Shown here piece after piece: positions 56,401 to 64,000 of a DNA stretch of 64,000 bases (position 1 is its first letter; each line of letters opens with the position of its first letter). A program made the translations under genes and the position numbers. This stretch comes from Tepidiforma bonchosmolovskayae (GTDB taxonomy: Bacteria; Chloroflexota; Dehalococcoidia; Tepidiformales; Tepidiformaceae): positions 1,860,001 through 1,924,000 of the forward strand of contig NZ_CP042829.1 in assembly GCF_008838325.1 (NCBI RefSeq), given 5' to 3'. The notes under the pieces are model-generated. The model saw only the letters and a program-made list of their open reading frames with translations, made no database searches and had not been told where the DNA came from.

Positions 56401-59400
56401 GCCAGCGGAACCACCCGAGCTTCCGGTACCGACCCATCAGCACCACGTCCAGCGCCGTGACCGGGAACTCCCAGTTCACCTCCTCGCGCTGCGGCACGTA
56501 GGCAACCCGCCCCGCCAGCTCCCGCAGCGGCCGCTCGCCGAAACGGATCTCGCCGTCCCGCAGCGGAAGCGACCCGGCGATCGCCTTCAGCAGCGTCGAC
56601 TTCCCGCTCCCGTTCGGCCCGATCAGCCCGACGACCGACCCCGGAGGGATCACCGCGTCGACGTCGCACACCGCGAGGTTCTGGCCGTACGCAACCGCGA
56701 CGCCCTCGAGGACGAGCGTCCGATTGGCCGCGGCCGTGCTGCCTGCCTGCCCCTCGCCGACTATTTCAGCGCCTCCGCAATCAGCCGGGCGTTGTGCAGC
56801 AGCATCCCGTCAATCGTGTCGGCGCCGCTGCCTGCCGGCCCCAGCGAGTCAGCATACACCCCGGTCACGACCCGTACCCCGGTGTCCTTCGCCAGCTGTT
56901 CAGCGACCTTCGGGTCAATCTCCGCCTCGGCGAGGACTGCCTTCACGCCCTCGCTCCGGATGAGGTCCGTGAGCTTCGCGAGGTCCTGCGCCGACGGCTG
57001 CGCCTCCTTCGCCGTCCCCGGGATGATCGCCCCGATAATCTCAAGCTGGTACCGCCTCGCGAAGTAGTTCAGCGATTCGTGGTTGGTCACCACTTTCCGT
57101 TGCGCCGGCGGAATCGGGGCGAACAGCGCCATGATCTCCCGGTCCACGTCGTCAAGCTTCTTCGCATACGCCTCCGCATTCGCCCGGTAGGTCGCCGCGT
57201 TGACGTCATCGACATCCGCCAGCGCCTCAGCGATGTTCTTCGCCATCACCTTCACGTTCTCGGGGTCGTGCCAGACGTGCGGGTCGCCCTCTCCGTGGTC
57301 GTGCCCGTGGTCATCGTGCGCCTCACCCTCGATCGGCTCGATGCCCTCGGTCGCGACCACGACCCTGGCCTTCGTCCCCGAGTTCTTCACCACGTCGTCG
57401 AGCCAGTCATCCAGGCCGATGCCGTTCTTCAGCACCAGGTCCGCCTGCCTGATCGTTCGCGAATCCTGCGGCGACGGCTCGTAATCGTGCGCGTCCGCTC
57501 CTGCCGCCAGGAGCACCGTCAGCTGTACCCGGTCCCCGGCCACCTCCCGGACGAGCGCGCCGATCTGCGTCGTCGTGGCCACCACCCGCACCCCGTCGCC
57601 GCCGGCATCATCGCCGCCGCACGCGGCTCCCAACACGGCAGCAGCGGCCGCCGCACACGCGACGAGCGCCGCGGTAATGTTCCTGCGCATCCCCGCCTCC
57701 TCTGAGAGTTCGTATCAACAGCTTACGATACGCAGTCTCAGAGATGCGGGCAACCGGCTGCGCGTCCTCCCGCAACGGCCGGCTGCCGCCGGCTAGATCG
57801 GCAGCTCCGGCTGACTCCCCCGCCCGGGGTCGACGGTACCCTCGGTGCGCCCGCCCGCAATCCGCACGACCTCCGCCGGCTGCGCCGCAGCGAACCGCCC
57901 CGGCTGGCAGGTCAGCACCACCACCTGCACCTCCTGCGCGAGCCCCGCCAGCACCCTCGCCATCTCCTCAAGCCGCTGCTCGTCGCTCCACCCGAGCGCA
58001 TCGTCGAGGAAGAACGGCACCCCGTCCCGGGCTGCGGCTGCCGCGCACGCTGCCCGGTGCAGCACCGCCAGCTGCTCCCGCGCGCCAATGCTGAGCTGCT
58101 CCACCTCGAGCCACCTCCCGTTCAGCCGCCGCCGCTTCGGAGCCAGCTCCGCGTCCAGCTCGACCGCAAAATCCTCGCCGAAGACCCGCCGCCCGAGCTC
58201 GGCCATCCGCTCCGCCAGCAGCGGGCCGTACATCCGCTGCGCCGCCTCCCGGTGCTTTTCGAGCGTGCGGAAGAGCAGCCGCGCCGCCGCCGCCTTCCGC
58301 TCCAGCCGCTCCGCCCGCTCCGTCGCCGCCGCGAGCCGGTTCCGGGCCTCGTCGAGCCGGGCCTGCAGTGGGCCCTCGCCTGCGTGCTTCAGCGCGCCGC
58401 GCGCCTCGTCAACCTCCCGTTCCGCCTCCCGCAGCCGCCGCTCCGCCGTGTCGCGTTCCGAAACAACCCGTTTGAGTTCTGGCGCGGGGTCGCCATGCGC
58501 TGCCAGCCGTTCGCGTACCTCGTCAAGCTTGCGCTGAGCCAGCGCCGCCTTGCCGCGCGCCGCCGCCAGCTCCTGGTCCAGCTGTGCCGTCGGCCGTTCG
58601 CGCTCGGCCCGTTCCGCCTCCGACCGCAGCTGCTCCAGGAGACCCCGGCTCCGTTCAACCCGCGTTACGATCTCCCGCACTGCCGCATCCGCCCTGCGCA
58701 GCGCCTCCTCGGCCTCCCGCGCTGCCCGCTCCGCCGCCTCGGCGGCCGCCCGCGCCTCCTGCATCTCGGCGTCGCCTGTTTCCTTCGCGCGCCGGGCTTC
58801 CTCGATGGTCGCCGGCAGCGTCCGCCCCGCATGCGCCGCCCGGTACGCCGCGATGCGTCCCCTCGTCCGCTGCAGCCGCCCCTCCAGGTCCTCGCGGTTC
58901 GGGAGGTCCATCAGCTGCTGGCGGATGGTCCGCTCCGCCTGCTCCACCTCCTGCCTCGCCGCCAGCCGCCGCCGCTCCAGCTCCCGCGCCTCCTCGGCCG
59001 TCGCCGCGCCGCCGTCGGCAAGCAGCCGCTCCAGCTCCTCCCGCCGCTCCCGCAGCCGCCCCTCCAGCAGCCCCTGGCTCTGCGACGGCCGCACCACCAC
59101 CGCGAACCCGCCGGGCAGGTCGATCCGCCGCTCCTCGGTCACCTCGACCTTCAGCAGCCCCCGCTCGAGCGGCCGCTCCTCGCCGTCCACCACCACCCGC
59201 GCCCCCGCGGGCCCCTCCACCTCCACCTGTACGACGACCGCCCGCAGCTGGGCCTCCGTCCGCTGCACCTGCTGTTCCGCCTCCTCGACCCGCTTGAGCA
59301 GCTCCGGCGTTACCCTGCACCGGGCCAGAAACGCCCGCGCCGCCTCTCGCCGCTCCTCCGCCTCGCCAATCGCCTGCAGCCGCCGCTCCATCTGCGCTGC

Positions 59401-62400
59401 CTGGAGCAGCTCCTGCGCGTAATTCAAGTCGTCTGCCAGCGTCTTCGCCCGTGTACTCGCCGTCTCGAACTGTTTCCCGGCCGCATTGGCTGCCTCCCGC
59501 TTCGCTCGCGCCTCGGCCTCCAGCACCCCAAGCTCCTCCCGCCGGTCCGCGAACTCCCGTTCCAGCGCCTCCAGCTCCTGCGCGAGCCGCTCCACCTCCC
59601 GCCCCCGTTCGGCCCGCCGCTGTACCTCCTCGCCGAGCTGTCGCAACTGCGCCTCCGCAGCCTCCAGCTCCTTCCGGGCGAGTTCTTCTGCGTGCTCGGC
59701 CTCCCGCCGCGCTTCCAGCGCTGCCTCCAGTTCGCGCTGCCGCGCCTCCAGCCCCTCGACCGCCTCACGCAGGGCCGCAATCTCCGGCTCCAGCTGCCGA
59801 ACCCGCTCCGCCTGCGCCTCCAGCGCCCGGACCTCGCCCTCCAGCTGCGCGACCTGCTGCTGTGCCTCTTCCAGCTCTTTCCGTGCCGTCGCGAACTCGC
59901 CCGTCGGCTGCTCCCGCTTCTCCGTGTAGTAGCGTGCAAACTCCTGCTTCGCCCGCTCGAACAGCCCCTCGCCCGCCGGGTCGGGCCCCGCCGCGGCGTC
60001 GAGCGCCTTGAGCAGCTGCTGGCTCTTCGAGAGTGCGCCGGGCGCCGCGAGGCTCTCGCCCTGCAGCACCCGCAGCGACTTGAACAGCGCCTCGTCGACC
60101 CCCTCCTCGAGCAGCCTGCGCGCCCGGTCGTGCGCCTCGCGCCCGCTGTAGACCGCCTCGCTGCCGCCTGAGACCTCCAGCTCCGTCACGCCCCGCCGGC
60201 TGAACACCTTCCGGTAGCGGCACCATGCCCTGCCGATGCTGAACTCCAGCTCCACCTCAGGGTCGGCGTCCCGCCCCACCGGCCGCACCCGCCGCACCTG
60301 CTCCGCGCCTGACTCCGCCGGGAATTCGAACAGCAGCCCGATCGCCTCGACGATGCTGCTCTTCCCCGCCTCGTTCGGCCCCTCGATGACGAGCAGCCGC
60401 CCCTCGGGAAAGTCGACCCGCGCCTCCGAAATCCCCCGGAAGTTCCGCACCGTCACCCGGTGGTACCTCATCCCGACCCCCTCGCCAGCCGGTAGAGCAG
60501 CACCAGCGCCTCGCCCCCGATAGCCGCCTCCTCCCCGTCCCCGCTCGCCAGCGCGTCGAGCTCCTCCGCCGCTGCCGCCGCATACCCGGTCAGGCCCAGC
60601 GATGCGATGCCTTCGCCGTCCGCACGGACCACGAACGCGCTGTACCGCTCCCACGGCTCGATGGCCGCGAACGATTCCTTCAGCTCCTCGATGGCCTGCT
60701 CCACCTCCCCCAGCAGCTCCGGCCCGCCCGTGCCGCGAATCCGCAGCCGCAGGACCGTCCGTCTCCGTTCCGGCAGCCGGTCCAGCTCCGCCACCGCCGC
60801 CCGCAGCTCCTCGCTGCTCGAAATCTCCAGCGCCCGCTCGACGAACCGCCACCGCCCGACCTGCACCGCCCGCACCGCGCACCCGCCCGGGTCGAGGTCC
60901 ACCACCAGCGCCTTCCCCGGGTCCAGCTCGTCATAATCCGTCGGTTCCGGCGTCCCCGAGTACCATGCCCTGCCGCCGCACCCGATATCCGTCGTCGAGT
61001 GGCGGTCCCCCAGGGCGACGTACCCAATCCCGTGCTCCCGAAGCGCCGCCTCGACCCACGTCCGCTCCAGCGTGACCGCAGCCTCCGGCCCGCGCTCCAC
61101 CTGCCCGTGCAGGACCAGCACCCGGGTCCCCTCGCGCGCGGCCAGCGCTGCCGCCGCGGCGGCCACCTCCCCGCCGCCGGGCGCCTGCTTGCTCCGCCAC
61201 GGCACCCCCGCCAGCCACGTCCCGGGCGCTGCCTCAACTGGCTGCGGCCCCAGCACGTGCACGTTGCCCGGCTTCCGCTTCTGGAACCGCTCCGATTCGT
61301 ACACCGACCCCGGCGCAAGCGGGTCGTGGTTCCCCGGCAGCAGGTAGAACGGCACCCCCGCATCCCGCATCGCGTCGAGCGCCCGCGTGACGACATCCGC
61401 CCCGACGAGGTTCGTCTCGAACACGTCCCCGGCCACCACGACGAATGCCGCGCCCTCATCGCGCGCGATCCGCCCGATGGTCTCAATCGCCTCGATCCGC
61501 GCCGCCCCGAACGTCGCCTGCGCCTCGCCCGCGAGGAAATGCCGGGTCATCCCCAGCTGCCAGTCCGAGCTGTGGAGAAACCGCACCACGCGCGGATCCT
61601 GGCAGAACAGACGTTCGCCCGCAACTCAGGGCGCCGGCGCTCCCTGCTCCGCCGCCGGCAGCAGCACCCGGAAGGTCGTGCCCTCTCCGGGCTCGCTCTC
61701 GACGGAGACCGCCCCGCCGTGCGCCTCCGCCACCCCCAGCACCGCCGCCAGCCCGAGCCCCCGCCCCTGGAACTTCGTGCTGAAGAACGGCTCGAAGATC
61801 CGCTCGCGGGTCGCCGCGTCCATCCCCCTCCCGGTGTCAGACACTTCAATCAGCGCGTATGTGCCCGGCTGCAGGGCGCCGCACCCAATGCAGATGCCCT
61901 TGCAGATGCCCTTGAGGCACCTGGTGAGCTCCTCGAGCGTCACCGCACGCAGCGCGGGCCGGACCACCATCGTGCCGCCGCACCCCTCCATCGCCTCCGC
62001 CGCGTTGATGATCAGGTTCATCAGCACCTGCCGCACGGCCACCGGGTCGGCCATCACCATGACCGGCGAGTCCGGCAGCTCGGCACGGGCGGTCACCCCG
62101 GCCCCGATAGTCCCCCGCAGCATCTGGAGCGTCTCCCGGGCCGCTGCCGCCAGGTCGACCGGCTCGCAGGTCAGCTCGCCTCCGCGGGCAAACCGCAGCA
62201 TCTGCTGGACCATCGCCGCGCCCCGCCGCCCCGCCTCCCGGATGTCCTCCAGCGCCTCCCGCAGCAGCGAGTCCTCCCCGGAAAGCTGGAGTGCAACCTC
62301 TGCGTTGCCGGTGACCGCTGCAAGGATGTTGTTGAGATCGTGCGCGAGCCCGGCCGAGAGCACCCGCAGGCTTTCCAGCCGCTCGCCGCGTGCCAGCGCA

Positions 62401-64000
62401 GCCTGCATCCGCAACTGGTCCGTCACGTCCCGCACAATGCACGCGACCTGCCGCTCCCCGCCGGCCTCGACCGGGATGAGCGCAATTTCCGCCATGAACT
62501 CCTCGCCGTTCGCCCGCACAGCCGGGACCGGCGCCCGCTCCTGCATGCCCCGCGGGCTCACCGCCGTCGCGAAGAACTCCGCCATGACGGCCGCGTGCTG
62601 CTTCCGCAGCCGCCACGGCACGAGCTCCTGCACGCTCCGGCCGCGAGCCTCCCCGGCCGTCAGCCCGAAGATCTGCTCCGCCGCCGGGTTCAGCGCCAGG
62701 ATCCGCCCGTCCCCGCCGACCAGCACCACGCCGTCTGGCGCCCCGGCAACAACAGCTTCCTGCCAGCTGGCGGTCGACTTCCCAACGTGGACATAGTGCG
62801 CCATCGCAATGCCCTCCCCGTGACCGCCAGCATGATAGGTCCGCAACGTGACCATAAATGCGGGACTTCCCCGACACCCGCGTATTTCAAATTCTTCCGT
62901 GCGCTTCCGCGAAATCCCTTCGGCAGCGGGCCCCGCCCGGGGGAGAATTTGTTGCGCTTTGCCACAAAGAAATCCGACAAAGCCGCCCCACAGGGTTTCT
63001 CCTGATGGCACCCCCGGTCATCCCTTTGTGGATTGGTAGACGGCAATCAAGGGCCGCCGTCGATTGCTAACTCGTTGCCCGGGAGTCCATCCATGTCCGA
63101 CCGCCTCACCCAACGCCTCCATATCGACCGCGCCGACCAGGCCCTCCGCCTCCGCTGGGTCGGCATCTCCGAACGCGACGCCGCGCTGGTCCGTCGCGCC
63201 GCCGCCATCCTCCGCCCGCAGGCCGAGGAGATCGTCCGCCGCTTCTACGACCACGCATCCGCCTTCCCCGAATGGCAGCGGAAGGTCCAGGAAGCCGGCT
63301 CCACCCGCGCCCGCCTCGAGGCCGCCCAGCTCGACTACCTGCTCCGCCTCCTCGACGCCCGCTTCGATGAGGAGTACTTCGAACACCGCCTCCGCGTCGG
63401 CGCCGCCCACGCCCGCCTGCACATCGAACCCCGCTGGAACGTCGGCAACTACGGCGTCTACGGCCAGCTCCTCTTCCCCGTGCTCGCAAAGAAGCTCAAG
63501 GGCCAGGAGCTCGCCGAGACCATCGCCGCGCTCATGAAGGTCTTCGTCCTCGACGCCTCGCTCGCCGTCGAAACGTTCATCAGCGAAGGCGTCCTCGAAA
63601 AGCTCGTCGATATCCACGACACCCTCGGTCAGCCCCTCCAGAACCTCGGGCAGAACATCGCCCAGGTCGATGTCGCCGCCCGCGATATCGCCGGCGCCGT
63701 CTCCGAAGTCGCCCGCGGCGCAGCCAGCCAGACCTCGACGATGGCCGCCCTCAATGCCGAAATCGATGCCCTCGGCGACGCCTTCGCTGGCGTCGCCCGC
63801 GCCGCCGCCGACCAGGCTGCCGCCCTCGACGAAGCCGTCCGCGCCACCGATACCGTCCAGCAGGCGCTCGAACGCGCCCGCGCCGCTGCAGCCTCGGCCA
63901 CCGAGCGCGGCGAAGCCTCCCTCGCCGAAGCCCGCGAGGGCACGGGTGCCGTCCAGCAGACCATCGAGGCCATGGCTGCCATCCGCGACACCGTCCGCCA

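Overview
The window is very GC-rich with long uninterrupted operons. Its gene content is a complete ribosomal-protein superoperon, CaiB/BaiF CoA-transferases, an acyl-CoA dehydrogenase, a thiolase/OB-fold pair, an aldehyde:ferredoxin oxidoreductase and a HemAT-like globin sensor. Together these suggest a Chloroflexota bacterium, most likely a Dehalococcoidia/Tepidiforma-like thermophile. That placement is an inference from gene content and style; no 16S rRNA, tRNA, CRISPR array or insertion sequence was seen.

Layout. 1-783 (minus) is the 5' part of a LysM protein. 784-1380 holds the promoter and a structured leader. 1381-23305 (plus) is one continuous translation superoperon that joins the str, S10, spc and alpha operons and the rplM-rpsI pair: rpsL-rpsG-fusA-tuf-rpsJ-rplCDWB-rpsS-rplV-rpsC-rplP-rpmC-rpsQ-rplNXE-rpsN-rpsH-rplFR-rpsE-rpmD-rplO-secY-adk-map-infA-rpmJ-rpsMKD-rpoA-rplQ-truA-rplM-rpsI. 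It ends at a strong terminator (23337-23362). Starts and stops often overlap (ATGA, GTGA, TGATG), so translational coupling is likely.

23463-29152 holds a proline-rich surface protein, a GNAT/nucleotidyltransferase pair, an alpha/beta hydrolase and a MoxR-DUF58-VWA module. 29321-44025 is mainly CoA and acid metabolism: a tungsten-type AOR, two double-length CaiB proteins, a CoA-carboxylase carboxyltransferase and a thiolase with its OB-fold partner, plus a large Calx-beta/IPT surface protein. 44089-46161 carries an FmdB zinc ribbon, a GlcD-type flavoprotein and a STAS-like protein. 46158-52579 is an AddAB-type helicase-nuclease pair. 52651-57690 holds a phosphotransferase, an acyl-CoA dehydrogenase and a zinc/manganese ABC transporter (znuA-C-B) behind a 44-bp palindrome. 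57793-61589 is an SbcCD-like pair. The right end has a PAS histidine kinase with an unusual cysteine cluster, facing away from a globin-coupled chemotaxis sensor that runs off the window.

The most notable observations are these. (i) The first ~940 bases of tuf have codon use and G/C skew opposite to everything around them, as expected from gene conversion. (ii) A G(G/C)TANNNT -10-like motif recurs before many transcription units, and in several it lies about 6 nt from the start codon, which predicts leaderless mRNAs. (iii) truA and znuC have no canonical start codon compatible with their conserved N-termini. (iv) A perfect 12-bp tandem duplication builds a cysteine cluster inside a histidine kinase. 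(v) Several ribosomal proteins and RpoA carry long Ala/Glu- or acid-rich C-terminal tails.
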